In this document: in pieces, positions 16,850 through 25,278 of the stretch
Position numbering within the stretch: position 1 is the stretch's first letter
How the letters are laid out: every line of letters begins with the position of its first letter
Source: Cellulomonas wangleii
GTDB lineage: Bacteria > Actinomycetota > Actinomycetes > Actinomycetales > Cellulomonadaceae
Length of the DNA: 64,000 nucleotides
Direction of reading: 5' to 3'
Assembly: GCF_018388445.1 (NCBI RefSeq)
Contig: NZ_CP074405.1
Span: 2,480,001-2,544,000, forward strand
Notes under the pieces: model-generated
Seen by the model: only the letters and a program-made list of their open reading frames with translations
What the model was told of the DNA's origin: nothing
Database searches by the model: none
Program-made: the position numbers and the translations under genes

Positions 16850-18433
16850 TCAGCCGGCGTACGTCTCGACCTCCGCGACGCGCGGCGTACCGGTCGACCC
16901 GAGGATCTCCACGTTGAGCTTGGTCAGGGACGTGGCCCTGAAGGTCAGCGTCCCGGCCCCGTTGCCCGTGGCGAGCACGACCCCCGTGGCGTTGTCGACG
17001 GCCCGCCACGCCCCGATGGACCCCACGGAGCCCGCCGGCTCGCGCACCACGACCCGGGCGACCGTGGTGGCCGACCCCCACTTCACCGAGATGCGGCCCG
17101 TCGAGCCGCTCGGCTGCCAGTACGTGCTGAGCGACCCGTCGATCGCGTTGCCGTAGCTGGTGCCGCCGCCCTTGCCGGAGCCGTCGGCGCCCGCACCCAG
17201 GCTGAGGTTGCGTCCCAGGGGCGGCGCGGTGGGCGGCGGCGTGGACGGCTGCGGTGACGAGGTCGGGCCGGCGGTGGGGCCCGTGGTCGGCGCGGACGTG
17301 GGTGCCGTCGTCGGCGCCGGGGTCTGCGGAGTGCACGACCCGTTCGACACCTGGTTGCCCGTGTTCGCCCCGGCCGTGGCGCGCACCAGGGCGGGCACGC
17401 AGCTCGCGCCGTCGAGCCGGTAGGAGTACGGGACCGAGACCGTCGTCGTCGACGTGACGTTCGGCCCCGCGGGGTTGGTGTCGCCGCCCTTGCTGGACCA
17501 CGACACGTTGTCGAAGACGTTGCCCGCGACCTGCCAGTAGCCGGGCAGGTCCGTGTAGAACGTGCCGAGCACGTCCTTGGAGTCCTCGAAGTAGTTGTTG
17601 TCGACCTTGGCCTTGCCGCCGGCACGGGCGTTGATGCCCGACTCCTTGATGCCGACGTAGTGGTTGTTGTAGATGTGCGCCGTCGCGCCGCGGAGCAGCG
17701 GCACGCGCGAGTCGAGGTTCTCGTAGAGGTTGTGGTGGTAGGTCACCGGGCCGTTGCCCAGGTCGCTGTCCCCGGAGCCCACGAGGCCGCCGCGCCCGGA
17801 GTTGCGCAGGATGCTGTACGACAGCGTCACGTACCGCGTGTCGCCCTTCATGTCGAACAGGCCGTCGTAGCCCTCCGACTCCCCGCCGGACGCCTCGAGC
17901 GTCACGTGGTCGACCCAGACGTTGCTGACGCCGCTCTCCATGCCGATGGCGTCGCCGCCGTTGGACGTCGGGGAGCCGGACTTCTTGACGTTCTTGACGG
18001 TGACGTTCTGGACGATGATGTTGCGCGCCTCGCGGATGTGGATGCCGACCTGGTCGAACACCGCGCCGCTGCCGACGCCCACGAGCGTCACGTTGCTCAC
18101 CTGCTTGAGCTCGATGACCCCGGCGGCCGTGTTGCAGCTGCTGCCGGAGACCTTGGCGGTGTTGCCGTGGGTGATGGTGCCGGACACCTCGATGACGATC
18201 GGGGTGTCGCTGCCGGCACGGCCGCACAGGGCCTCGTGGATCTGGGTGCCGGTGGTGGCCCGCACCGTCCGCCCGCCGGCGCCGCCGGTGGTGCCGCCGT
18301 TCTGCGAGGCGAAGCCGTCGGCGGCTCCGGTGGCCGCCTGGGCGGGGAGGGTGAGCGTGGACACGCCGACGGCTGTGGCCAGGGCCGCAGCGACCCCGGT
18401 CGCCAGGAGTCGTGTCACGACAGGTCGTCTCAT
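16850..18433 (-). CDS. Secreted pectate lyase (PL1) with F5/8-type C-terminal domain
   Basis: A 527-residue secreted PL1-type pectate lyase. The signal peptide MRRPVVTRLLATGVAAALAT ends near residue 33 at an AQA site. The beta-helix shows NVWVDHVTLE, GYDGLFDMKGDTRYVTLSYS, VTYHHNLYEN, then SRVPLLRGATAHIYNNHY, the canonical PL1 order. A Pro/Thr-rich linker (residues about 370-400) joins a C-terminal discoidin/F5/8-type C domain (SYGNAIDGSLSTYWQPSG), probably a carbohydrate-binding module. ATG at 18433 has a GAAGAGG ribosome site. Unlike the first lyase it has a shorter N-terminus and a different accessory module, so the two enzymes may divide work on soluble and wall-bound pectin. A LacI-type operator lies upstream at 18535. 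Confidence 0.93.
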   Translation of the reverse strand: MRRPVVTRLLATGVAAALATAVGVSTLTLPAQAATGAADGFASQNGGTTGGAGGRTVRATTGTQIHEALCGRAGSDTPIVIEVSGTITHGNTAKVSGSSCNTAAGVIELKQVSNVTLVGVGSGAVFDQVGIHIREARNIIVQNVTVKNVKKSGSPTSNGGDAIGMESGVSNVWVDHVTLEASGGESEGYDGLFDMKGDTRYVTLSYSILRNSGRGGLVGSGDSDLGNGPVTYHHNLYENLDSRVPLLRGATAHIYNNHYVGIKESGINARAGGKAKVDNNYFEDSKDVLGTFYTDLPGYWQVAGNVFDNVSWSSKGGDTNPAGPNVTSTTTVSVPYSYRLDGASCVPALVRATAGANTGNQVSNGSCTPQTPAPTTAPTSAPTTGPTAGPTSSPQPSTPPPTAPPLGRNLSLGAGADGSGKGGGTSYGNAIDGSLSTYWQPSGSTGRISVKWGSATTVARVVVREPAGSVGSIGAWRAVDNATGVVLATGNGAGTLTFRATSLTKLNVEILGSTGTPRVAEVETYAG

Positions 18434-18534
18434 CGTTGCCTCTTCTCGTCGTCGAGCGCGGTCGGACCGGCGCGTGCCCCGCGGGACGCGCCGTCCGACC
18501 CGGTCGCGCCGCGGCAATGCGGCATCCCGGGTCG

Positions 18535-18546
18535 GAAACCGGTTTC
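18535..18546. promoter_or_regulatory. LacI-type palindromic operator (pectate lyase 2)
   Basis: The same perfect 12-bp palindrome GAAACCGGTTTC as at 6886, here 101 bp before the start of the minus-strand pectate lyase. A further GAAACC half site lies at 18596-18601. Confidence 0.7.
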
Positions 18547-18558
18547 TCGACCGTAGGC

Positions 18559-18568
18559 GAGCGCTTTC
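18559..18568. promoter_or_regulatory. Possible second operator (AGCGCT core)
   Basis: GAGCGCTTTC is a half-conserved palindrome with the AGCGCT core seen in several LacI/CcpA-type operators of plant-polysaccharide genes in actinobacteria. It lies 13 bp beyond the first operator. Support is only by resemblance. Confidence 0.3.
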
Positions 18569-18659
18569 CTCATCGGCAAGGCGCCCGCGGGCGACGAAAC
18601 CTTTAGACGCTCGCTCCCATCCGTCGACCGCAGGACGCCACCCGTGCCACGCTGCCGGG

Positions 18660-18953
18660 ATGAGCGCACTGACGTTGTGCTGCCTGCTGCGGGCCGTCCC
18701 CGGGCAGGAGGCGGGCCTGCACCGCTACGAGGACGCCGTCCTGGTCCTCGTGGCCGACCACGGCGGCACGGTCCTGCAGCGCGCGGTGGGCGACGGCGGC
18801 GACGGGCAGCCTCACGAGGTCCAGATCCTGCGGTTCCCGGACGCGACCGCGCTCGACGGGTACGTCGCCGACCCCCGGCGCGTACGGATGGCCGACGAGC
18901 GGGACCGGGTCGTCGCCCGGACCGACGTGTTCCCCGTCGACCTGAGGACCTGA
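18660..18953 (+). CDS. Small hypothetical protein, possible dimeric alpha/beta-barrel
   Basis: A 97-residue protein whose pattern of strands and helices (ALTLCCLLRAVPGQEAGLHR, then HEVQILRFPDATALDGYVAD) resembles DUF1330 or antibiotic-biosynthesis-monooxygenase-like dimeric barrels. No catalytic residues can be named. ATG at 18660 is preceded by CACGCT-N6, consistent with a leaderless mRNA. It is divergent from the second pectate lyase; the shared 226-bp region holds the operator sites. It ends before a hairpin at 18972-19011. Confidence 0.65.
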   Translation: MSALTLCCLLRAVPGQEAGLHRYEDAVLVLVADHGGTVLQRAVGDGGDGQPHEVQILRFPDATALDGYVADPRRVRMADERDRVVARTDVFPVDLRT

Positions 18954-18971
18954 CGTCCCCGGAACGCCGAA

Positions 18972-19011
18972 GGCCGCGTCGGGTTCCTGGTCCCAGGATC
19001 CTGACGCGGCC
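18972..19011. terminator. Hairpin terminator between hypothetical gene and tRNA-Ala
   Basis: Outer arms GGCCGCGTC (18972-18980) and GACGCGGCC (19003-19011) enclose an inner CCTGG/CCAGG stem, a 40-nt composite hairpin between a plus-strand gene and the minus-strand tRNA. Confidence 0.65.
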
Positions 19012-19029
19012 CTCGCCGTCGTTCTCGGG

Positions 19030-19102
19030 TGGAGCTGAGGGGACTCGAACCCCTGACCCCCTGCATGCCATGCAGGTGCGCTACCAGCTGCGCCACAGCC
19101 CC
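19030..19102 (-). tRNA. tRNA-Ala (anticodon GGC)
   Basis: A full cloverleaf on the minus strand. The acceptor stem GGGGCTG pairs with CAGCTCC (one G-T wobble). The D arm contains GCGCAGCTGGTAGCGC. The anticodon stem CCTGC/GCAGG carries the loop ATGGCAT, so the anticodon is GGC. The T arm contains GGTTCGAGTCC. The discriminator base is A, followed by an encoded CC. It lies downstream of the histidine phosphatase gene on the same strand. Confidence 0.96.
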
Positions 19103-19145
19103 GTGGTCCGCGGACGGACCCCGTCGCCCCGAAGGGCGCCCGGTG

Positions 19146-19176
19146 AGTCTAGGACGAACGAGCCGCAGAACGCCAA
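19146..19176 (-). promoter_or_regulatory. Probable tRNA-Ala promoter
   Basis: Minus-strand TAGACT (19151-19146) as -10 with TTGGCG (19176-19171) as a possible -35, 19 bp apart. Transcription would start about 37 nt before the mature tRNA. Confidence 0.4.
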
Positions 19177-19215
19177 TCGCGCCCCGGCAGGGGCCGTGTG
19201 ACGTGCGACATGGCG

Positions 19216-19917
19216 TCAGTCCGGGTCGCGCGTGGCGTCGTCGGCGGCCTCCTGCGCGGGCTCCGGGTCGGGGCCGGCGTTCCAGTCCGACGATGCGTCG
19301 GTCGGGCCCACGTTGTAGCCCAGCAGACGCCACGCGGGGTCCGCATCGGCCGAGCCCGCGGCCAGCAGCTCGGCCCAGTGGGCGTTGTGCATGCCGACGA
19401 TGCCGCGCCACGCGGGGTCCTGCCCGAGCAGGTCGGCCACGACCGAGCCGAGCGCGGAACCGTGGGACACGACGACGAGCGTCCCGCCCTCGGTGGTGCG
19501 CGCGACCTGGTCGCGGACGGCCTCGCCGATGCGGGCCGCGACCTCGGCGCGGGTCTCGGCGCCGACCCCGACCGGGTCCCCGCCGGCGCGCCACTCGCGG
19601 AACTCCTGCGGCCAGCGGGCCTCGATGTCGTGGCCCGTCATGCCCTCCCACTCGCCGAAGGCGCGCTCCCGCAGCCGCGGGTCCAGCTCCACCGGGACGC
19701 CGACCGCACGGGCCAGGTAGCCCGCGGTGTCGACCGCGCGCGAGAGGTCCGACGCGACGATGCGCACCGGGCGGTGCCGGGCGGCCAGGCGCGCCGCGGA
19801 GACGCGCGCCTGCCAGTGACCGACCTCGTCCAGGGGGATGTCGATCTGCCCCTGCAGCCGGGCCAGGGCGTTGTAGGCCGTCCGCGCGTGCCGCCAGAGC
19901 AGCAGGTGCTGCCTCAC
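19216..19917 (-). CDS. Histidine phosphatase family protein
   Basis: A 233-residue phosphoglycerate-mutase-like phosphatase. The catalytic RHG-type motif appears as LLWRHARTAYN (RHA variant) at residues 7-17. Supporting residues are IVASDLSRAVDTA, the acid-base region RERAFGEWEG, and the second His in VVVSHGSALGSV. The C-terminal 25 residues are acidic and disordered. It overlaps rsfS by 4 bp (GTGA), so the two are co-translated. This pairing, rsfS followed by a phosphatase and tRNA-Ala, is common in actinobacteria. The substrate is unknown. Confidence 0.9.
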   Translation of the reverse strand: MRQHLLLWRHARTAYNALARLQGQIDIPLDEVGHWQARVSAARLAARHRPVRIVASDLSRAVDTAGYLARAVGVPVELDPRLRERAFGEWEGMTGHDIEARWPQEFREWRAGGDPVGVGAETRAEVAARIGEAVRDQVARTTEGGTLVVVSHGSALGSVVADLLGQDPAWRGIVGMHNAHWAELLAAGSADADPAWRLLGYNVGPTDASSDWNAGPDPEPAQEAADDATRDPD

Positions 19918-20297
19918 GCGTCGGCCTGCTCGCCCCGCTCCTCCGGGGGCAGCTCGATCAGGGGGCAGTCCTTCCAGAGTCGCTCGAGCGCGTAGTAGAC
20001 GCGGTCCTCGGCGTGCTGCACGTGCACGACGACGTCACCGAAGTCGATGAGGACCCACCGACCCTGCGCCTTGCCCTCCCGGCGCACGGGCTTCGCGCCG
20101 AGCTTGTGCAGGGACTCCTCGACGGCGTCGACGATCGCGCCGACCTGCCGCTCGTTCGTCCCGGAGGCGATGAGGAAGACGTCGGTGAGGACGAGCTGCT
20201 CGCTCACGTCGAGCGCGATGATCTCCTGCGCCTTGAGGTCGGATGCGGCGCGGGCGGCGGCGTGGGCCAGCTCGATCGCGCGGGGGCTCGCAGACAC
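19914..20297 (-). CDS. rsfS: Ribosome silencing factor RsfS
   Basis: A 127-residue RsfS/Iojap protein that binds ribosomal protein L14 and blocks subunit joining under starvation. Diagnostic segments are DLKAQEIIALDVSEQLVLTD, FLIASGTNERQVGAI, and the core GRWVLIDFGDVVVHV with YYALERLWKD. GTG at 20297 follows CAGGAG with 6-nt spacing. It lies between nadD with its partner gene and the phosphatase, a conserved actinobacterial order. The upstream 140-bp gap holds a 13-nt direct repeat (20348-20360 and 20373-20385) and no gene. Confidence 0.95.
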   Translation of the reverse strand: MSASPRAIELAHAAARAASDLKAQEIIALDVSEQLVLTDVFLIASGTNERQVGAIVDAVEESLHKLGAKPVRREGKAQGRWVLIDFGDVVVHVQHAEDRVYYALERLWKDCPLIELPPEERGEQADA

Positions 20298-20437
20298 GTG
20301 GGCTCCTGGGGGTCGGGGGGCGGCGCGGCCGGGGAGGCCGCCGCCGCGGGATGCGGTGGTACGGGTGGTGCCGGGATGCGGTGGTGCCGGGCGCGGCACT
20401 GCCGAACCCGGCGGGGCAGGCCGGTCGGTGCCGTCGC

Positions 20438-21781
20438 TCAGAGCGGGCCGGCGCGGCTCGTGACCCAGCCGCTCACGGCGGCCGCAGCCTCGGCGGCGCC
20501 GTCGGCGCCCCGCGTCCGGATGTAGAGCAGCATGATGAGGAAGCCGAGCACGAAGGCCACGGCGGCCAGGATCAGCACGTGCAGCCAGGTGTACGGGTGG
20601 ATCCGCCGTCCCGGCTCGTCGTCGTCGTCCTCGTCGTCCAGGTCGTCCTCGTCGTACGGCGGGCGCGACACGCCCCAGGGCGGGGCGGGCTTCTCGTCGG
20701 AGGGGCCGGCGACGGGGTCAGGCACCGCAGCGGGCGTCCGCGGCCAGCCGGCGGCCGGCGGCTCCCCCGCCGCCCGCTGGGGCGCCGCGGGTGCGGCCGG
20801 GGCACCGCTCGGCGTCCAGACGGGCGACGCCGTCGACGCGGCGGACGCCGTGGCCGACGGCACCACGGGCTCGATGCGCGACGGGGCCGGCTCGGTACGC
20901 GGTGCGGTCGCTGCTGACGACTGGAACGAGCTGAGCGACGGCGCCGGCCCGGTCGGCCGCGGGCCGTCGGACGAGGGCTGCGAGGGCGTCCAGGGTGCCG
21001 ACGGCTGGCCGGCGGGAGCCGCCGGCGCACCGGAGCCCCAGGCCGAGGTACGCGGCGGGGTCGTGGCCGCCGGCGGGGCGGCGGGTGCCGGCGGGGCCGC
21101 GGACGCCGCCCAGCTGGGCGCACCGGACGGCGAGGCGGCGCCGCCCGGCTCCCGGTTCCACGGGGTGCGCGCCTCGGGGCGCGATGTCGCCGCGGACCCG
21201 GACGGCTGCGCCGAGGGCTGCGCCCACGGCCGTGCCGGCGACGACGGTGCGGGGGCACCGGCCGGGCGCGACGTCGCAGGGGCGCCGGCACCCTGCGGGG
21301 CGCCGCCCCAGGCCGGGCCCGCGGCGGCGGGTCGGGGTGCCGTCGACGGCACCGGCCGGTGCTGCGGCTGCGGGGTCGCGGCGCGCGGCGCGGGCGGCGG
21401 CGTCCCGGGGCGCGGCGCGGTGGCGCCGGTCGTCCGCGGGCCGGCCGTCGGGTCGAGGGCCGCGTCACGGTACGACCGTCGCGAGCGGGACGCGTCGCCG
21501 GTGGTCGGACCCTGCGCCGGTGACGGAGCCGGGGTGCCCGGCCCCGTCGCCGCGGGCCGCGGGGTCGGCTGGCCGGCACCCGCCGACCAGGCGGGCGTAC
21601 CGCCGCCGGCAGCCGACGACGTCCCCGCGGGCGGGGTCACGAGCCTGCTGCGCATGGCGCGGCGCGACGCGGGTGCGACCGGCTCGTCGGACGGGGGCGC
21701 CGGGGCGCCGGGGCCCTGGCCACCGTCCTGGGCCGCCCGCTCCATCTCACGACGGCGGCGGCGCTCTCCGGGTTCACTCAT
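20438..21781 (-). CDS. Disordered membrane-anchored hypothetical protein
   Basis: A 447-residue protein of unknown function. The first 370 residues are low-complexity Ala/Pro/Thr/Ser with scattered Trp and almost no predicted structure, followed by an acidic run ([14 protein letters not shown]) and one transmembrane helix ([20 protein letters not shown]) near residue 410. A short C-terminal tail completes it. The N-terminus is charged ([11 protein letters not shown]), and no signal peptide is seen, so the disordered part is probably cytoplasmic. The start ATG at 21781 overlaps the end of nadD by 8 bp. It sits between nadD and rsfS in the place where many actinobacteria have a similar poorly conserved gene. 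Confidence 0.75.
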   Translation of the reverse strand: MSEPGERRRRREMERAAQDGGQGPGAPAPPSDEPVAPASRRAMRSRLVTPPAGTSSAAGGGTPAWSAGAGQPTPRPAATGPGTPAPSPAQGPTTGDASRSRRSYRDAALDPTAGPRTTGATAPRPGTPPPAPRAATPQPQHRPVPSTAPRPAAAGPAWGGAPQGAGAPATSRPAGAPAPSSPARPWAQPSAQPSGSAATSRPEARTPWNREPGGAASPSGAPSWAASAAPPAPAAPPAATTPPRTSAWGSGAPAAPAGQPSAPWTPSQPSSDGPRPTGPAPSLSSFQSSAATAPRTEPAPSRIEPVVPSATASAASTASPVWTPSGAPAAPAAPQRAAGEPPAAGWPRTPAAVPDPVAGPSDEKPAPPWGVSRPPYDEDDLDDEDDDDEPGRRIHPYTWLHVLILAAVAFVLGFLIMLLYIRTRGADGAAEAAAAVSGWVTSRAGPL

Positions 21782-22391
21782 CACGACCTCGATACAACCT
21801 GTGCTTGGCGATGTACTGGACGACCCCGTCGGGGACGAGATACCACACCGGCTCCGCGGCACGCGCACGCGCACGGATGTCGGACGAGGAGATCGCGAGG
21901 GCCGGGACCTCCAGCACGTCGACCCGCCCGGCGGGCAGGCCGTCCACCGACAGCGCGTGCCCGGGGCGGGTGACCGCCACGAACCGCGCCATGTCGAACA
22001 GCTCGGCAGCATCCTTCCACGTGAGGATCTGCGCGATCGCGTCCGCGCCGGTGATGAAGAAGAGGTCGGCGTCCGGGCGCTCGGTCTTGAGGTCCCGCAG
22101 CGTGTCGACCGTGTACGTGAGTCCCGCGCGGTCGATGTCCACGCGGCTCACCGTGAAGCGGGGGTTCGACGCCGTCGCGATCACCGTCATGAGATACCGG
22201 TGCTCGGCGGGCGAGACGTTCGCGTGCTGCTTGAACGTGGGCTGCCCCGTCGGCACGAACACGACCTCGTCGAGGTCGAAGCGGGCGGCGACCTCGCTCG
22301 CGGCCACCAGGTGGCCGTGGTGCACGGGGTCGAACGTGCCACCCATCACCCCGAGGCGTGGGCGGGCAGGGACCCCCGTGGTGGCCGGCAC
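21774..22391 (-). CDS. nadD: Nicotinate-nucleotide adenylyltransferase
   Basis: A 205-residue enzyme that makes deamido-NAD from nicotinate mononucleotide and ATP in NAD synthesis. The nucleotidyltransferase signature [12 protein letters not shown] is at residues 17-28 and the second ATP motif [10 protein letters not shown] near 170; [11 protein letters not shown] and the TGADAI region match NadD. Starts at GTG 22391, two bases after the stop of a small membrane protein gene, so translation is probably coupled. It overlaps the following gene by 8 bp. Confidence 0.95.
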   Translation of the reverse strand: MPATTGVPARPRLGVMGGTFDPVHHGHLVAASEVAARFDLDEVVFVPTGQPTFKQHANVSPAEHRYLMTVIATASNPRFTVSRVDIDRAGLTYTVDTLRDLKTERPDADLFFITGADAIAQILTWKDAAELFDMARFVAVTRPGHALSVDGLPAGRVDVLEVPALAISSSDIRARARAAEPVWYLVPDGVVQYIAKHRLYRGRDE

Positions 22392-22393
22392 CG

Positions 22394-22549
22394 TCAGTGG
22401 CGCGTCCCGACGGAGCGGAAGGCGTACGTCACGAGGAGCATCGCCAGGAGCCCCACGAACGCGCCGACACCGAAGACGGCCGGCGCGAACGGCAGCGCCT
22501 CGGAGTGCTCGGCGGCGGTCTCTGCCGCGGCGATGAGGGTGGCGTGCAC
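22394..22549 (-). CDS. Small membrane protein (51 aa)
   Basis: A 51-residue protein with one transmembrane helix ([20 protein letters not shown]) preceded by an acidic N-terminal part. GTG at 22549 has an excellent Shine-Dalgarno sequence (CAGGAGGAC). It lies 2 bp before nadD. Small single-span genes in this position are frequent in actinobacteria, but no function is known. An upstream in-frame region with runs of Pro and Arg is not considered coding. Confidence 0.75.
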   Translation of the reverse strand: MHATLIAAAETAAEHSEALPFAPAVFGVGAFVGLLAMLLVTYAFRSVGTRH

Positions 22550-22681
22550 GTCGTCCTCCTGGGGGTTCACGTCGGTCCTGCGGGTCGGTGGCGGCGGGCG
22601 CCCGCGAGGGGCCCGCGCCGCGGCCACCCAGTCTCGCACGCGGGGCCGTGGTACATCACCACCGACCGCCGGGCGGGCGGG

Positions 22682-23983
22682 TCAGGGACGCACGTGGCCG
22701 TCACCGTGCACGATCCACTTGGTCGTCGTCAGCTCGGACAGACCCATCGGCCCGCGCGCGTGGAGCTTCTGCGTGGAGATGCCGATCTCGGCACCGAGGC
22801 CGAACTGCCCGCCGTCCGTGAACCGCGTCGACGCGTTGACGATGACCGCCGCCGCGTCCACCTCCGCCACGAACCGCTCCGACGCACGCAGGTCCTGCGT
22901 GACGATGGCCTCGGTGTGCCCGGTGGACCAGCGGCGCACGTGCGCGACGGCGTCGTCGAGGTCCTCCACCACGCGGACCGCGAGGTCGAGCGACAGGTAC
23001 TCCGTGCCCCAGTCCTCCTCGGTCGCGGGGACCGCGGCAGCACCCGCCGGCACGTGCGCCAACGTCACGTCGTCCCCGTGGACCGTCACGCCGGCCGTCG
23101 CCAGCGCGGTGAGCGCGGCCGGCAGGAAGGTGTCGGCCACGTCACGGTGCACCAGCAGCGTCTCGACCGCGTTGCACACCCCGACGCGCTGCGTCTTGGA
23201 GTTCAGCAGGATCGCCAGGGCGTCGGCGTGGTCGGCGCTCGCGTCGACGTACAGGTGGCAGTTGCCCACGCCGGTCTCGATCACCGGCACCGTGGCCTCC
23301 CGCACGACCGTCGCGATGAGGTCCGCTCCCCCGCGCGGCACGAGCACGTCGACCAGGCCGCGCGCGTGCATCAGCGCGACGGCCCCCGGCCGCCCCCAGG
23401 CGTCCACGGACTGGACCAGGTCGCCCGGGAGCCCTTGCGCGTCCAGCGCGGCGGCCAGGACCTGCACGACGACCTCGTTGGACCGCGCCGCCGCGGACCC
23501 GCCGCGCAGCACCACGGCGTTCCCGCTCTTCAGGGCCAGCCCCGCGGCGTCCACCGTGACGTTCGGGCGGGCCTCGTAGATCATCCCGACGACCCCCATC
23601 GGCACGCGGACCTGCCGCAGCCGCAGCCCGTTGGGCAGCGTCGAGCCGCGCACGACCTCCCCGACCGGGTCCGGGAGGGCCGCGAGCTCGCGCAGGGCGT
23701 CGGCGATCGCGGCGACGCGCTCCGGCGTCAGCGTGAGCCGGTCGAGCAGGCCGGGCGACATCCCGGCGGCGCGCTCCCGGTCGACGTCCTGCGCGTTCGC
23801 GACCAGCACGCGGTCGGTGGCGGCCACCAGTGCGTCGGCCATGGCCCGCAGCGCGGCGTCCTTGGTGGCGCGCGTCGCGGTCGCCAGGGCACGGGACGCC
23901 TCCCGGGCGCGACGCGCGACGGCGAGCACCGCCTCCTCGGGGTCGACGAGCGCGGGTGTCGACTGCTCCAGCGACGTGGTCAT
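22682..23983 (-). CDS. proA: Glutamate-5-semialdehyde dehydrogenase (gamma-glutamyl phosphate reductase)
   Basis: A 433-residue enzyme of the proline pathway that reduces glutamyl 5-phosphate to the semialdehyde with NADPH. It matches the family from end to end: [35 protein letters not shown], the PRGG motif, [12 protein letters not shown], and the catalytic Cys in [15 protein letters not shown]. The C-terminus has [20 protein letters not shown]. It is downstream of proB by 69 bp on the same strand. ATG at 23983 is preceded by TAGCCT with a 7-nt gap, so it may also have its own leaderless promoter. Confidence 0.97.
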   Translation of the reverse strand: MTTSLEQSTPALVDPEEAVLAVARRAREASRALATATRATKDAALRAMADALVAATDRVLVANAQDVDRERAAGMSPGLLDRLTLTPERVAAIADALRELAALPDPVGEVVRGSTLPNGLRLRQVRVPMGVVGMIYEARPNVTVDAAGLALKSGNAVVLRGGSAAARSNEVVVQVLAAALDAQGLPGDLVQSVDAWGRPGAVALMHARGLVDVLVPRGGADLIATVVREATVPVIETGVGNCHLYVDASADHADALAILLNSKTQRVGVCNAVETLLVHRDVADTFLPAALTALATAGVTVHGDDVTLAHVPAGAAAVPATEEDWGTEYLSLDLAVRVVEDLDDAVAHVRRWSTGHTEAIVTQDLRASERFVAEVDAAAVIVNASTRFTDGGQFGLGAEIGISTQKLHARGPMGLSELTTTKWIVHGDGHVRP

Positions 23984-24052
23984 GCCACCCAGGCTAGTCG
24001 CGCGCGGGTCGCGCGCGCCGACCCCTCCCGCACCGTGGGCAGCCGCGGTGCG

Positions 24053-25201
24053 TCAGCGCCGCCGACGGACCAGCACGAGGTCGTCGCGGTGCACGAGCTC
24101 GCGGTCCCACCCCGGGCCGAGCTCGGCCCGCAGGTCGGCCGTGGTGCGGCCGAGCAGCTGCGGGACCTCCTCCGAGCCGTAGGCGACCAGCCCGCGCGCG
24201 ACGACCGCACCGGAGCCGTCGACGAGCTCGATGGGGTCACCTGCCTCGAACGTCCCCTCGACGTCGGTGACGCCCGCCGGCAGCAGCGACGTGCGCCGCT
24301 CGACGACCGCCCGCACCGCGCCGTCGTCCAGCACGAGGCGGCCGCGCGTGCGCGCGGCGTGCGCGAGCCACAGCAGCCGGATGGAACGCCGCCGCCCCGT
24401 GGCCGCGAACCACGTGCCCACGTCCTGCCCCGCCAGCGCGTCGCCGGCTCGGGCGGCCGACGTGAGCACCACCGGGATCCCGGACTGCGTGGCGATGGCG
24501 ACGGACTCCAGCTTGGTCACCATGCCGCCGGTCCCCACCGCGCTGCCCCGGGCCGTGACGTCGATGCCCGCGAGCTCGTCGAGCGCCTGCACGTCGGCGA
24601 TCCGCCGGGAGCCGGCACGTGAGGGCGGACCGGTGTAGAGCGCGTCGACGTCGGTGAGCAGCACGAGCGCGTCGGCGTGCACCAGGTGCGACACCAGGGC
24701 CGCGAGCCGGTCGTTGTCACCGAACCGGATCTCGTCGGTCGCGACCGCGTCGTTCTCGTTGATGATCGGCACGACGCCGAGGTCCAGCAGCCGCGTCAGG
24801 GCCCGGTGGGCGTTGCGGTACTGCCCGCGGCGCCACGTGTCCTCGGCCGTGAGCAGCACCTGCGCGACCGTCAGGCCGTGCGCCGCGAACGCGCGCGTGT
24901 AGTGCGCCACCAGCAGCCCCTGCCCCACCGACGCGGCGGCCTGCTGCGTCGCCAGGTCACGCGGACGCGCGGCCAGGCCCAGCGGGCCGATGCCCGCGGC
25001 GATGGCACCGGACGACACGAGGACGACCTGCGCCCCGGCGGCCCGCCGGGCGGCGAGGACGTCGACCACCGCGCCGAGCCGCGCAGGGTCGAGGTGTCCG
25101 TCGGGCGTCGTCAGCGAGGACGACCCCACCTTGACGACGATGCGGCCCGCACCGGGCAGCTGGTCACGTCCCAACAGGGCGGCGGCACTCACGGCACCCA
25201 T
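24053..25201 (-). CDS. proB: Glutamate 5-kinase
   Basis: A 382-residue kinase that phosphorylates L-glutamate, the first step of proline synthesis, and is normally feedback-inhibited by proline. The amino-acid-kinase domain shows IVVKVGSSSLTTPDG, VSSGAIAAGIGPLGL, PIINENDAVATDEIRFGDND and GTGGMVTKLESV. A C-terminal PUA domain (residues about 290-382, GRLVLDDGAVRAV to ARGLVAYGSEEV) is present. ATG at 25201 was chosen because upstream residues are Pro/Gly-rich and not conserved. It is placed between obgE and proA, the standard actinobacterial order. Confidence 0.96.
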   Translation of the reverse strand: MGAVSAAALLGRDQLPGAGRIVVKVGSSSLTTPDGHLDPARLGAVVDVLAARRAAGAQVVLVSSGAIAAGIGPLGLAARPRDLATQQAAASVGQGLLVAHYTRAFAAHGLTVAQVLLTAEDTWRRGQYRNAHRALTRLLDLGVVPIINENDAVATDEIRFGDNDRLAALVSHLVHADALVLLTDVDALYTGPPSRAGSRRIADVQALDELAGIDVTARGSAVGTGGMVTKLESVAIATQSGIPVVLTSAARAGDALAGQDVGTWFAATGRRRSIRLLWLAHAARTRGRLVLDDGAVRAVVERRTSLLPAGVTDVEGTFEAGDPIELVDGSGAVVARGLVAYGSEEVPQLLGRTTADLRAELGPGWDRELVHRDDLVLVRRRR

Positions 25202-25278
25202 GATGCCCCGCGCCGCCCCCGGTCCCGCGCACCGCCCGACCCGCGGACGCGGCGGTCCCGGAGCGGGCGGCGCACCGG

